Shown here: positions 21,084 to 31,571 of the stretch, piece after piece
Numbering within the stretch: the stretch's first letter is position 1
Layout: each line of letters opens with the position of its first letter
Assembly (NCBI GenBank): GCA_033220425.1
Contig: CM065653.1
Coordinates: 2,790,001 to 2,854,000, forward strand
Reading direction: 5' to 3'
Length of the DNA: 64,000 nt
Source of the DNA: Lepraria neglecta
Taxonomy: Eukaryota; Ascomycota; Lecanoromycetes; Lecanorales; Stereocaulaceae
The notes under the pieces: model-generated
Databases searched by the model: none
Told to the model about the DNA's origin: nothing
What the model saw: only the letters and a program-made list of their open reading frames with translations
Made by a program: the position numbers and the translations under genes

Positions 21084-22998
21084 TCAATCTCTTGAGGTCT
21101 TATCCCTTGAACTCCTGGCGCCAGGAACCCCTGTGCCCGAATCCACTGTCTCTGGTCCTTCCATCCCTGGAGTCTCTGTCGCCGTCTGCTTCTTCGGCTC
21201 ATCCCCAAGTCTCGCAATCCACCTCTCAATGAACCTCACGGCCTCATTCTCTCCCGGCTGATGCGTCTTCGCAAGCTCTAGCACGTTGCGGCCTGGGAAT
21301 CCGCTCCTTTGTGCAACAGGAATTCAATCACTTTTACCTTCCCCATTGATGCTGCTTTGAGTAAAGGTGTCGCGTTATGGGTGCTTTCCCTTAGTTCGAT
21401 ATCAACCCCTGCATTAAGCAATATACGGACAATAGCGAGATGGCCTAACACGTACGCTACGTGAATAGGCGTATCTCCATACTTGTCATTACATCTAGGC
21501 GATCTAGCTTGCTTGACCAGGAACTCAACGCAGCCGGGTCTATTCGTAATCGTGGCGAAGAAAAGCGGGATAGAGCGTCTATACTGTTTTGTCTTATCAT
21601 CAGTCTTAGCCTTAAGCATAGCAGGGAAATTTCCCGTCTCTTTTCCCTTTTTGACCAAGGCTTGAATGATGACTAGACGGCCTTGGAGGCATTTGTCTCT
21701 GTACATAAGTGGAGACCCTTTCTGAATTAGGAGCCGTGCTATAGGATTGTGGCATTCCCAAATGGCATCCTACAGAGCGCTGCGGCCGGAGGCGTTTTGG
21801 GCTGTTACATCAGCGCCGTGGTCGAGTAGGGCGCAGATGACACCTTCGTGGCCGGTGTAAGGGTGTCCGGCCAGCGAGGTATCTACGCTCGTCTTCTGTG
21901 CCTGCGATGCTGGGTTTGGATCTTGCGTTAGGGTCTGCGTTGTTTGAGAGGAGGGTGAGAGCGACATCTTCGTGGCCGTGTTCGGCTGCTAGATGAAGGG
22001 CTGTTCGGCCCGTCTGCGGCGCGGATGTTTACCTGTTGAGATCTTCTCAGGTATGTAATGAAGGATAGAGGGAGAAAAGCGTACGTCGGCTCCTTCTTCG
22101 ATCATGAGTTGGACGATCAGATCACTGCCATCTTTAGCTGCGTTATGAAGGTCCGTCCGTTGGTTTTCGGCTCTTCGTAGGCGTTCTAGAGCGTTCGATA
22201 TGTGATCTGGGGGTGTTAGAGGCCTGCTGATTATATCTGATCTGTAGTGCACCGGATGAGTCCGTAGTAATCCAGAAATCCAATGTGTATTGACCTTGAA
22301 TCTGAGGTAGTAAGTATCTGAAAGCTAGGTTTCCCTAGCTTCACTACCTGTTCAAATGTACTCTCCAAAAGCGGCGAACGTGGAGCGATCGACCCGGCAT
22401 ATCTCAGCGCCAGCGTCTATGTCATCTAGATTCTGAAGAGCCTTTCCACTTGATACTAAATCAGGGTCCTAGCCAGCTGCCCGAAGACTGCACATACTGT
22501 TCGAATTTTGCTAAGTCAAATACTATGAATATAGAAGATTAGACTCACAAGACAACGGAAGTAAGCGTCGTATCAAGCGTCGACTTAGTAGCATCCAGTC
22601 TACTCCTACAATCCGTGATATTCTTCTTTTGAAAGTACCAATTCATATCCACGCCACTAATCTTCGCACTTCCATCGCTCGTAGGTTTTCAAGTGAGCCT
22701 GGGTCTTAGGTTTAAGTTGTGCCAACACAGAAATACAAGTCTGTAGAGGCTCCTCTAGCTTCTCAACGACTTCGGATAGTTTTTGGTCTCCTGTCACTAC
22801 CCTTTACACGGCCTGATCTCGAAGGGCTGAATCGACAGAAGATACAACATCTTGGAATGCATGCGTGTCTTTGAATGTCGCAGTGATTTCGTCTGGGGCT
22901 CGCTTGATGGTATTGACCATGTCATACAGCCCTTTCGCGGATTTGATAGTTGCGCCGGCAATGCCGACTATACTGGCGATTGCTCCCATTTCTGCCAT
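21084..22998 (-). pseudogene. Decayed HeLo-like N-domain plus ankyrin repeat gene (NLR-type regulator relic)
   Basis: The ATG at 22998 starts a conserved N-terminus (MAEMGAIASIVGIAG; SAKGLYDMVNTIKRAPDEI) typical of the fungal N-terminal domain of STAND proteins (HeLo-like). Continuing helices (KLSEVVEKLEEPLQTC; GVDMNWYFQKKNITD) follow in changing frames. From about 22200 to 21280 there are ankyrin units (for example GDTPIHVAYVLGHLAIVRIL and NATPLLKAASMGKVKVIEFL), then a short C-terminal tail. No NACHT or NB-ARC region fits between them, so the architecture is N-domain directly followed by ankyrins. The frame is interrupted several times in ways introns do not explain, so I call it a pseudogene, though assembly error could contribute. 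Such genes belong to the fungal self/non-self repertoire, which turns over fast. Confidence 0.65.
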
Positions 22999-23572
22999 GC
23001 TTTCTAAGAAAGGCCTCCGTACCAGGTGGGCTTCAAAGAAAGCTCATTAGTAATAATTGCTTCGCAAACGAAGACTGTGGATGTGGAGCAGAGTAAGGAA
23101 TCTACAGTGCAATTTTCACGGTGAAAGGAAGTACTTTCGACATACTCAGTCCGTAGAAAGCAAACAGACTTCTCCAAATTAAAAGCTTATCTTCAGGTAA
23201 GAATCCCAGCATGCCCTTCCAGCTTCGTAAGTACTCCCATTGGGCCCAGCTCCCTTTTGGTGACACTCATCGGGGGTAGTCTCGAAAGCGTAGTACTCAG
23301 CCGCAAAATGAGAGACGGAAGGGACCAACAGTCAGTGAGGTGAGAGCTGCCAAGGCCAGCCTACTTCTGAAAATAGCTCTCTTCTGATTATCTACAAGAG
23401 ACGGCAGAATATGAGACGAGTGTAGATAAGTTTCATTTTCATCTAAACTTTCTAGAGCTGAGACTGCTGGACTATGGCAAACTCAGCTGCCCTTCAATCA
23501 AAACGCCTGAGACTTGTCATGCTATCCGTTTCCTTCGTTCCCTCAACGCCCTTTGGTAATGCAATATCAACA
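22999..23572. other. Intergenic
   Basis: About 0.57 kb without recognisable coding or RNA content; presumed promoter of the ankyrin relic and 3' UTR of the RING-CH gene. Confidence 0.4.
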
Positions 23573-25087
23573 TCATGAGCTTCGAGCTCCAGCTTTCTGC
23601 TTGGCTTTTGTGGGTTTGTAATCCACGATCCTCCGCATCCTATGATTCTGCGCCAATCTATACTTCGAGTAGAGTGACAGCGTATCTTTCAACACAATGA
23701 ACAAGCAGCCTCCAACAACGCTCCTACCGAAACGTGACTGTAGAAAGCCAGTAGGATATCTGTCCCAACGACTTGGCGGTGTGGTCCAAGTTATGGGTAG
23801 AACTGCTTTGAGCAACGCACCCATAGCAGCGGAGATAGAGGGAAAGACTAGAGCTCCGATGATGGCCTGCGCTGACTTCAATGGCTCAAACAAAATCGCT
23901 CCAGGGCGCTGTACAGCATGAACATGATTATGATGCTCATGGCCAAGGTTGCGATTCTGATTCTGATTTTGATTTGCTCCGCCTTGTCCCTCTGCTGGAC
24001 GATTGCGTGCGGGGCGTTCTTGCTGCTGCCGGTCTTGTTCCACCTCTTCCACATCTTCGATAATTTCCAGTTGAAGATCGACCTCGAAGTTCATCCCATT
24101 CCCGCCTTCATTATTTGCCTGCTCTTCCTGCCCCTGCCCTTCGTTCTCCCCATCCTCCCCAGCTCGGGGCTGAATCTCCTTGACCCAGGCCTTCTCCTTC
24201 GGCGCAAGTACCCTGGTGTAGAACTCATTGTATGCCGCTCTTATGTACGGCAATGTAGCCATGGTCATTGCTGCACTTGGTGGCCAAAGAGGTCCGTCAC
24301 GCCTTGGAGTATTGGACGCAAAGTAAAAGATTGGCAGGATCGGCAAAAGGTTATCGGCCATGGTAGTACGGGCTGCAAACAGTGTCAAGGGTATGAACGG
24401 CAGACTCAAACCCCAGTTACTGTTCATCGACATATGACTGTCAATCCCTAGAAGAACCTCGGCATCTTCAGGTCCGAAAATCAGATAAACTGTGCTAAAT
24501 CCATGCATCCAACAGCCCGTGATAACAGTCCCAAGCACGGTGACCACGGCAAATGGTACCAGAAGTCTTCCCGTGGCACGCTCTACAGCCTGCACGCCTT
24601 CCACGACCAGACTCCGCGGCCGAGCTATTGTGATGGGCTCCTTGCATTGCGGACATTGTATTATCTTTCGTCCTGAAGTCCTGCTGTTTGTTGTTTCCTC
24701 CGCAGCCACCCAGTCAAGGAGACACGCTTCATGAGCTGTAAGTGCGCAAGGGCAAGGTGATCTCCAATCTGACGACGTGGGATTGTCTTCTGTCTCATCC
24801 GAAAAGCATATCCAACATTTTCGGGGCTCTTGGCTTGTCGGCACCCGCTGGGGCTTCTGCCGTGGCGAAGCTTGCATCTGTTTATCTCCTGGTTTGGGAG
24901 AGGATTCTGATGATGATGGGTGGTTGAGGAATATAGTCTGTGAGTCTTCAGAGGTGGCGGATTGTGGAATGCTTGATCTTCGGCGTTGCTGTGATGATGC
25001 AGCATCGGGCGCAGTTGGTGATGAGGCTCGCTGTTGAGGGGACTGTTGTCGTTGAGGTAGAGAGGGCATAGGAGGTCGTGAGGCCAT
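23573..25087 (-). CDS. RING-CH (MARCH-type) membrane E3 ubiquitin ligase
   Basis: Single exon, 504 aa. The N-terminus is a Pro/Ser/Gln-rich disordered stretch of about 130 residues. The RING-CH zinc finger (C4HC3) follows: CWICFSD, CPCALTAHEACLLDW and CPQCKEPI. Downstream are hydrophobic segments consistent with several membrane passes: LLVPFAVVTVLGTVITG, LPFIPLTLFAA, LPILPIFYFA and IGALVFPSISAAMGALL. Between them lies an acidic Gln/Asn-rich loop (about 310-390). The family ubiquitinates membrane proteins in the secretory or endolysosomal system; which client or organelle cannot be read here. It shares a 0.5-kb divergent promoter with the TFIIIC gene. Confidence 0.88.
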   Translation of the reverse strand: MASRPPMPSLPQRQQSPQQRASSPTAPDAASSQQRRRSSIPQSATSEDSQTIFLNHPSSSESSPKPGDKQMQASPRQKPQRVPTSQEPRKCWICFSDETEDNPTSSDWRSPCPCALTAHEACLLDWVAAEETTNSRTSGRKIIQCPQCKEPITIARPRSLVVEGVQAVERATGRLLVPFAVVTVLGTVITGCWMHGFSTVYLIFGPEDAEVLLGIDSHMSMNSNWGLSLPFIPLTLFAARTTMADNLLPILPIFYFASNTPRRDGPLWPPSAAMTMATLPYIRAAYNEFYTRVLAPKEKAWVKEIQPRAGEDGENEGQGQEEQANNEGGNGMNFEVDLQLEIIEDVEEVEQDRQQQERPARNRPAEGQGGANQNQNQNRNLGHEHHNHVHAVQRPGAILFEPLKSAQAIIGALVFPSISAAMGALLKAVLPITWTTPPSRWDRYPTGFLQSRFGRSVVGGCLFIVLKDTLSLYSKYRLAQNHRMRRIVDYKPTKAKQKAGARSS

Positions 25088-25596
25088 GATGAGAGGTAGC
25101 TGGCGGGAGGGGGAAGATTCAAGTAGATCGCACAGCCTGGTGGGCTGGATGAGACCAAAAAGTGAATTGTATAGGGAAGATAGTTATTGAAGAAGACAGA
25201 AGTGACGATTAGGTGAAGGCCGAGGCGCTGCAATTGGGGGTGTCGGGGTCAGACAAGCCACGCTAATTCGGCTGCTTCCGCTATGTAAGTCTTGGCATCA
25301 ATTGCCCCAGCATGGGATTTTTGACTGTTAGATTGTAAAGCAGTGTCAAGCCTCAAGTTGGGGCGGTGAGTCAATTATGTTGATAGGGGACAATGAAGAA
25401 TAAGATTCCGGTCATTGGAAAGTCACCGATATCTGAGCTCGGGGCTGTCCATCATGGACTAGTACCTCGTGTCACGATGGATCTACCTGGAGGCGTCACT
25501 TAGCGATGGCAGAAAACTTGTTAAACAGACGCCTCACTTTTCAGACGCTCTTATAGTCCCCAAACAAGGCCAATAATAACCACCGCCCAATCCACA
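25088..25596. promoter_or_regulatory. Divergent promoter between RING-CH and TFIIIC subunit genes
   Basis: 509 bp between opposing start codons. Both promoters and leaders must be here; no specific element assigned. Confidence 0.5.
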
Positions 25597-27897
25597 ATGA
25601 CTGACGCTACGACTACAAGAAGGTCTGGCAGGGAACGAATCCCCAACAAGAAATACACAAATGACGCATTCGAGGGTCTAAACATCCTCAGCTCGGACTC
25701 CGAAGAAGAAGAACTAGCAGTCTTGGAGCAGTTGCAAAATGCTGAAGAGGACGAAGATTTCCCCGAAGACCAAGCAGTCGTGGAACCCGAAGGTGAAGAT
25801 TCTCTTGCTGAAGAAGATCTCTCAGATGGCTCAGGAATCAAGACACCAGTCGAAGAATATGAAGATGCTCACTCCTACGCAAGCACCAACGGAGAAGAGC
25901 CACTTTCTCCCAAGGCCGCCAGTCGGAAGGGTCATAGAGCCCAGCGTGATCCCAATGTCCATTCTCGAGGCATGCCGGAAAACCCGTTCAGCTCGGAGGG
26001 CAGATATACCCGCATAAATTTCTTCACTGGCCAAGGTGTAGAGGATATTTCTCACGTCGTTAAATCAAGGGACCAGTGGGTTATGGACCCGACTTTGCCT
26101 CGCAGAAGCAAGCTTTGCCATTCGTTCTCCCATACCGAGGAAAAGCGTCAGATGGAAGCTACTGTAGGTTGGGACTGGTACTATGATCAAGGAGGCCGCG
26201 AATTCTTTGCAAACAAACAAACCTTCCAGCTACTGAATGTAGACGAGGCTGTGAACTACGTTCCAGAACCCACATCAAAGCGCCACTCCTTTCTTATGGG
26301 TCCTTATGGAACACAGAGAATCTTTACTCTGGCACCATCACAGTCTGTCGGGCTCGATCCGCCGTTGCCCGAGGCCGGTAGAGTAATGGCTCGGCAATTT
26401 TCCGAACCCGCTATGAGACGTGACAAACAAAGACATGGCTGGATGCTAAATGCTGGAACACGAGTGCGATGTCTTGACTGGGCTCCAAATCATGATGGTG
26501 GTACACAATATCTAGCACTAGCGATTGCTCCACCCAAAGACTCCGCTCGCAAAGGACTCTCGAAAGAAGCCCCATCATTTACTCCGTTGCCATCAACTCC
26601 TGCAGCCATCCAGATCTGGGCATTTGCAACAACCAGTGCTCCGGAGACCCAGAGCTCGCTAGACTCTGAGCGAGCTCCAGAACTTCGAACTGTGATTGTC
26701 AGTGACTGGGGGAATGTCTCGCAGCTGAAATGGTGTCCTGTGCCCCGAACTCCAAGGAACGAGGACGTTCACGGCTACACTTCTACGAGTATCGGTTTAC
26801 TTGCTGGGATATGGGGGGATGGCTACGCAAGAGTATATCCTCTCTATGATATTCTACCAATACAAATACAGGTAGCAGGGCTAATGGGTATGCAGGTACT
26901 GGACGTCCAACTTGATAACAACCAGAATTTTCAAACCAGAAGATACGACAGCGCAGCATTCGCAGCCCGCCCAGAAGGCACCCTCAGCACATGTCTAACC
27001 TGGTTCTCAGCCACCGCCCTAGCCGTAGGCCATGCAAACGGCGTCGTCGCCATCTACGACATCTATCCCCAACCCGATCCCGAACAACAACGCCCATCTG
27101 ACCTTCCTCCTCCTGGGACCGCAGATTCGTCATCCTCGACAAACCCAACTCCAAAACCATGGTTCACCCACCCCCTCCACCCAACCTACATCCTCTCCCT
27201 AATCTCCGCCTACCCCACGCACCCCACCCTCCTAATCTCCTCCTCCAGCTCCGGCCACGTCCGTCTCACCTCACTCCTAGCCCCAACAACAGACTACGTC
27301 CTCTCGCCGCGGAACCGCACGCCCCCTACTTCCCTCGCCTATGACGACGGCCTCCTCTCTATCGTCGGAACAGAGGAGAACAGCGAGACGATTCGAGTTT
27401 GGGGATTGAGGTGTTTCTACGCTACCATTGCTGTTGGGAAACTAAATGGCGCGCCAGGGCCGGGGTTGGGGGTTGTGGATGTGGGGAGGTGCCATGCTAG
27501 TGTTGCGGTTGGTGGGGCGGATGGGGGGGTTGTGGTTACGAATCCGATGCGTAAAGTCCTAGGTCGACGAGAGGCAGGTTACCAACAAGTCATTTTCAAG
27601 CACGAGTGGGTGAGACGACCTCCCCAGCCGGGAGATCGAGATGCCGCCGAGGAAAGGGTTCAGAAGAGGCTAGGTATGAGTCGTATCACCGAAGGCTACA
27701 AAGGGGAGAAGGTGGATGTGGACGTCCACAAGAAGTGTGACAACGGCAAATGGAAAGGAGGTGTGACGAATACTACGATTCACGAAGAGGAGACGGCTGC
27801 TACGGCTGTGGCGTGGAACCCGAACTTGACGTGCGGAGGGTGGTTGGCTGTGGGGTGGGGGAGTGGATTGCTTAGAGTGCAGGATGTGGCTATTTGA
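25597..27897 (+). CDS. TFC6: TFIIIC complex WD40 subunit (Tfc6/Sfc6-like)
   Basis: Single exon, 766 aa. The N-terminus carries an AT-hook/PHD-tail-like motif RRSGRERIPNKKY and an acidic region (SSDSEEEELAVLEQL), as in fungal transcription factor tau subunits. WD40-type beta-propeller segments follow: RVRCLDWAPNHDGGTQYLAL, LKWCPVPRT, GLLAGIWGDGYARVYPL, TCLTWFSATALAVGHANG, HPTYILSLISAYP and TAVAWNPNLTCGGWLAVGWG. TFIIIC binds the A and B boxes of tRNA genes and the 5S internal promoter and recruits TFIIIB for RNA polymerase III. The length is in range for the family. Assignment rests on recognised family sequence, not on a search. Confidence 0.85.
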   Translation: MTDATTTRRSGRERIPNKKYTNDAFEGLNILSSDSEEEELAVLEQLQNAEEDEDFPEDQAVVEPEGEDSLAEEDLSDGSGIKTPVEEYEDAHSYASTNGEEPLSPKAASRKGHRAQRDPNVHSRGMPENPFSSEGRYTRINFFTGQGVEDISHVVKSRDQWVMDPTLPRRSKLCHSFSHTEEKRQMEATVGWDWYYDQGGREFFANKQTFQLLNVDEAVNYVPEPTSKRHSFLMGPYGTQRIFTLAPSQSVGLDPPLPEAGRVMARQFSEPAMRRDKQRHGWMLNAGTRVRCLDWAPNHDGGTQYLALAIAPPKDSARKGLSKEAPSFTPLPSTPAAIQIWAFATTSAPETQSSLDSERAPELRTVIVSDWGNVSQLKWCPVPRTPRNEDVHGYTSTSIGLLAGIWGDGYARVYPLYDILPIQIQVAGLMGMQVLDVQLDNNQNFQTRRYDSAAFAARPEGTLSTCLTWFSATALAVGHANGVVAIYDIYPQPDPEQQRPSDLPPPGTADSSSSTNPTPKPWFTHPLHPTYILSLISAYPTHPTLLISSSSSGHVRLTSLLAPTTDYVLSPRNRTPPTSLAYDDGLLSIVGTEENSETIRVWGLRCFYATIAVGKLNGAPGPGLGVVDVGRCHASVAVGGADGGVVVTNPMRKVLGRREAGYQQVIFKHEWVRRPPQPGDRDAAEERVQKRLGMSRITEGYKGEKVDVDVHKKCDNGKWKGGVTNTTIHEEETAATAVAWNPNLTCGGWLAVGWGSGLLRVQDVAI

Positions 27898-28788
27898 ATG
27901 GTATCATAGGGGATTAAGCCTAAACAATTGGGTTTCAGGAAGTTTGACTGTTGAGCGTCCGGCCGGATGCCAGTCGGTCTATCAGGGAGTGAAGTGGTCC
28001 GGATGTGCTACTGAGATGTAATGAAAAAAATTGTGGATACCTAGTTGCTAATTTTGTGACTGGGACCATGGAGTGAATGCTTGACATTCGCTACCAGAGT
28101 GTGAAGAGGATACTCCCGCAGCTGCTAGCCATAATGGGGTTTCAGAAGTTGGGCTGTTGAGCGTCGTGTGTGTTCCGCCAGGCCCTCTGAACTTTAGTCA
28201 TCTGCTCCAGTCGCTTGGAAAATTTAAGGGTTGAAGAGATGTTGAGCGCGGATATTGGCTGTTGCTGCTCAAGTCCTTCACGAAAGCCCAACTTTGAGTG
28301 GGGTTTAGAGCATCAATGTCGAAACTCTCGGCTCAAGTCGTGCGGGGAAGCTCCAGTTTGGAAGAGATTCTGAGCCTTGAAGCTGGATAATGAAACTCCA
28401 GTCCTCCAGAAAACTGAGACTTTGGGGGGCTTCTACCTTTTCTTGGGACGTTTTTTTGCGCCAGTTTTTGAAGAACGTGCACATTGAGAGGGTATACAAC
28501 TAGCTTTCAAATCTGCGGGCAGTAAGATACTCGTGGAAGGAGGTCGGGCCAGCAATTGTGAGACGAAGCAAATTTGTACGTTCAATAATGATATGATTTC
28601 AACACGATTTGGAGGTATATAATCTAATTCTCAACAAGCAAAAGACCTCCTGAAAGCCGCCAGTAGCTTTTCCAGATCACCATTTATAGAGCTTTTCATC
28701 TCATAAATCATAGAGATTCCCTAAACGCTAAACTCCGGTCGCAGAAAATGCATCATGTATGAAAAGAAAAATGAACCAATGTGACGTC
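27898..28788. other. Intergenic with a local diverged repeat
   Basis: About 0.9 kb between convergent genes TFC6 and ILV2. A 30-bp sequence at 27930-27959 (core CTGTTGAGCGTC) recurs, slightly diverged, at 28136-28165. No ORF with recognisable content. Confidence 0.5.
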
Positions 28789-31123
28789 TCAATGGCCTGA
28801 CCGCTCCTTCATCTTAGCTCTCCGTTCCTTTTCTTTGGCTGCGTTGAATAGTCAGCATCATATTCCATTAGAAATTGGTGGAGTCCAGAAATACCTTCAT
28901 CGTAGACCAAGAACTCATGCAACGCCTTCCCGGCCGGCACCATCGGCAACACAGGTACCTTTTTATCCGTAACGACCTCTAGGAGAGCGGGTCCATCACT
29001 CTCAATCAACCACTTCAAGCTGTCCTCTACATCTTTAGGCGCTATACACCTCCGGGCCTGAACACCCATTGCCTCACCCAACTTAATGAAATCCGGATTC
29101 CTTTGATGCGTATGCGCGAAGCGGTCTTCGTAGAATAAACTCTGCCATTGCGTCACCATTCCTTGCTCTTCATTGTTGAGGATGATGATCTTGACGCCAA
29201 TATTGAACTGAGCAGCAGTGCTCAGCTCAGTGAGGGTCATATTGAAGGAGGCGTCACCGTCGATATCTACGACGAGACAATCTGGACGAGCTACTTTGGC
29301 ACCGATGGCGGCAGGGAGACCGTAGCCCATTGTTCCAAGACCACCTGAAGTAATCATCGTGCGTGGATGTCGCCATCGGAAGTGCTGTGCAGCCCACATT
29401 TGATGCTGGCCTACGCCAGTGGTGATGATGGTTTTGTCTTTCATGTTTTCGGTCATAATACTGAGCTTTTCAATAACGGTCTGGGGCTTGATGAGGCCAT
29501 CAGGTGTTTCTTTCTCATAGTTAAAGGGCAAGCGCGTCTTCCAGTCGTTGATCTGGCTGAACCATTCTGGTCGTGATGGTCTTTCCTCGACATGTGGTAG
29601 CAGTAGAGCTATATTAGCGGCTACATCGCCTTCAACTGCTTCCGTTGCTTGGATGACTTTGTTGATGTTCTTGGGCATGATTTCGAAATGAACAATGCCG
29701 CCTCGTCCTTCTGCTTCAGCGGCTTTGGCTTGAGGGGCGAATGTGGAGGGTTTGCCGGTGACACGATCGTCGAAACGGGCACCGAGAGCGATGATTAGAT
29801 CCGCTTCCTGTATAGCCATATTTGCGTAGGGTGACCCGTGCATCCCGAGCATGTGCAAAGATTTGTCGTCAAGTTCATCGAAGCCACCAAGACCTTGCAG
29901 CGTTGTTGTAACAGGTATAGAGGCCTTGTCTACCAATTCCTTGAGCAGCTTGGGTCCTTCTGGTAGTGCAATCATGCCCTGCCCTGCATATATCACCGGC
30001 TTCCTGGAAATATTTACCAGTTTGGCAACGCGCTGAATGGCACCATCAAGCTGCCTCTTGCTTAGGTCTCGCGCTGCTAAGCTCGCAGCGCTGGGATTCG
30101 ACGGTAGAGTGCTGGCCATCGGAATCGCATGTCTCAGGATGGCAGATGTAACATCTTTCGGTAAATCTACCAAGACGGGGCCTGGCCGGCCACTGGTAGC
30201 AATCTCGAATGCCTCGTTTATCCGCCTAGGTAGCTCTGCGACGTTCTTGACCATCACATTCCATTTTGTACAAGCTCTTGATATTCCGATGACATCCGCC
30301 TCTTGAAATGCGTCTGAACCAATGAGGCTGGTGGGGACCTGACCAGTGAAGACAACCATGGGGGTACCGTCTGAGAGGGCGTCCTGCATCGGCGTGATGA
30401 CGTTTGTGGCTCCTGGACCAGATGTGACAAGTACGACACCAGGTTTGCCGGAAGCTCTGGCATATCCCTCCGCCATATGACCGGCCCCTTGCTCGTGTCT
30501 TGGAAGAATGAAGTCGAAGTGTTTTGAATTGAAGATGGCGTCGAAGACAGGTAGGATGGCTCCACCGGGGTAGCCGACTATACACATACTGGTTAGCGTG
30601 GGCAACTAGCAATTGAAGACCAGGATGACATACAAACATGCTGAACTCCTTGCCGTAGCATCATCTCATGGAATATTGCACCTCCGGTCATGTTCTTGAA
30701 GCTGAGATAGATGCAACGTCAGTAATGGCTTTACTGGCGGTGTTTCAGAGTGTCCTCCCGAGAGACTTACGAATCGTCCATTTCTGGTAGCTGCACATTA
30801 AGTAGTGGCTGTACATCATTCCTCCTCGAATCTTGATTGAACGAAGGGCTCGGAACTTCTCTTGGCTGACTGCACCGGGGGTTAGCATATGCCAATTGAC
30901 CGAGCTGGGAGACCTCAGGCAAAGTAGAAACATACGGGGCAGTCGCAGCAACGGTACTTTGGCCTCTTTTGGCACCCTCTGCTGCTAAGTTTGGATTTAT
31001 CCTGTGTGGCGATATCGCAGCTAGTGGGGCGGTGGTGGATAGGTGGTGACATTGCTTGAGATGACATGGCTGGCGCCAGCGCAGGGCGCATATAGCGTTG
31101 CGCGCTGGGTGTGTCCGCAACAT
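28789..31123 (-). CDS. ILV2: Acetolactate (acetohydroxyacid) synthase catalytic subunit, mitochondrial
   Basis: First committed step of valine, leucine and isoleucine synthesis: condenses two pyruvates, or pyruvate with 2-oxobutyrate, using thiamine diphosphate and FAD. Inferred exons (minus): 31123-30936, 30869-30771, 30701-30634, 30577-28895, 28838-28789; 695 aa. The Arg/His-rich N-terminus (MLRTHPARNAICALRWRQ) is a mitochondrial presequence. Key motifs: GYPGGAILPVFDAI, catalytic Glu in PRHEQGAGHMAEGYARAS, FAD-region GARFDDRVTGK, and the ThDP/Mg site GDASFNMTLTEL with NNEEQGMVTQWQ. The C-terminus reads KEKERRAKMKERSGH only after removing a 56-nt terminal intron. A 66-nt stop-free stretch (30870-30935) with GTATGT, TGCTAAC and GCAG is a clear 3n intron. 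It is divergent from galactokinase. Confidence 0.95.
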
Positions 31124-31571
31124 GGTGTATGGATGGTACAAAAATGTTCAGAATGTGTGAGAAATGAACGTTTTGTCCGAGATCGGCTAACGATGCGCTA
31201 AGATTGACTAGCGCATTGTGGGGAAATCTGCATGTGAGTGGTCAATTCCAATGACGTTTACCTCTACCATCAACTGTTGTCTTAGGAAGACATGCCTCCC
31301 ATTACATACGAGTTCTATTATAGTATCTTCATTTTGAACTTATTCTAGACTAATTCTAAAGCTCGATTGATCGGACAGGCGTCCTCGTGGCGAGCCGTGA
31401 AGGTCTCGTGGCCTCGTAAACCGCCACAGGAGAAGACGGAAAGAACCAATATCATAGAAATTCATTTCTGAACATGTTCGACAACGTTTGACTCCTTCTG
31501 ATATCTTGCAAAACAATTCTCACACCTTGTAATTGATTCTATACCTTTTTACTTTTTATTTCTAATACAAG
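31124..31571. promoter_or_regulatory. Divergent promoter between ILV2 and galactokinase
   Basis: 448 bp between opposing start codons. The side next to the galactokinase ATG is AT-rich (31530-31570). No activator site was assigned. Confidence 0.5.
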
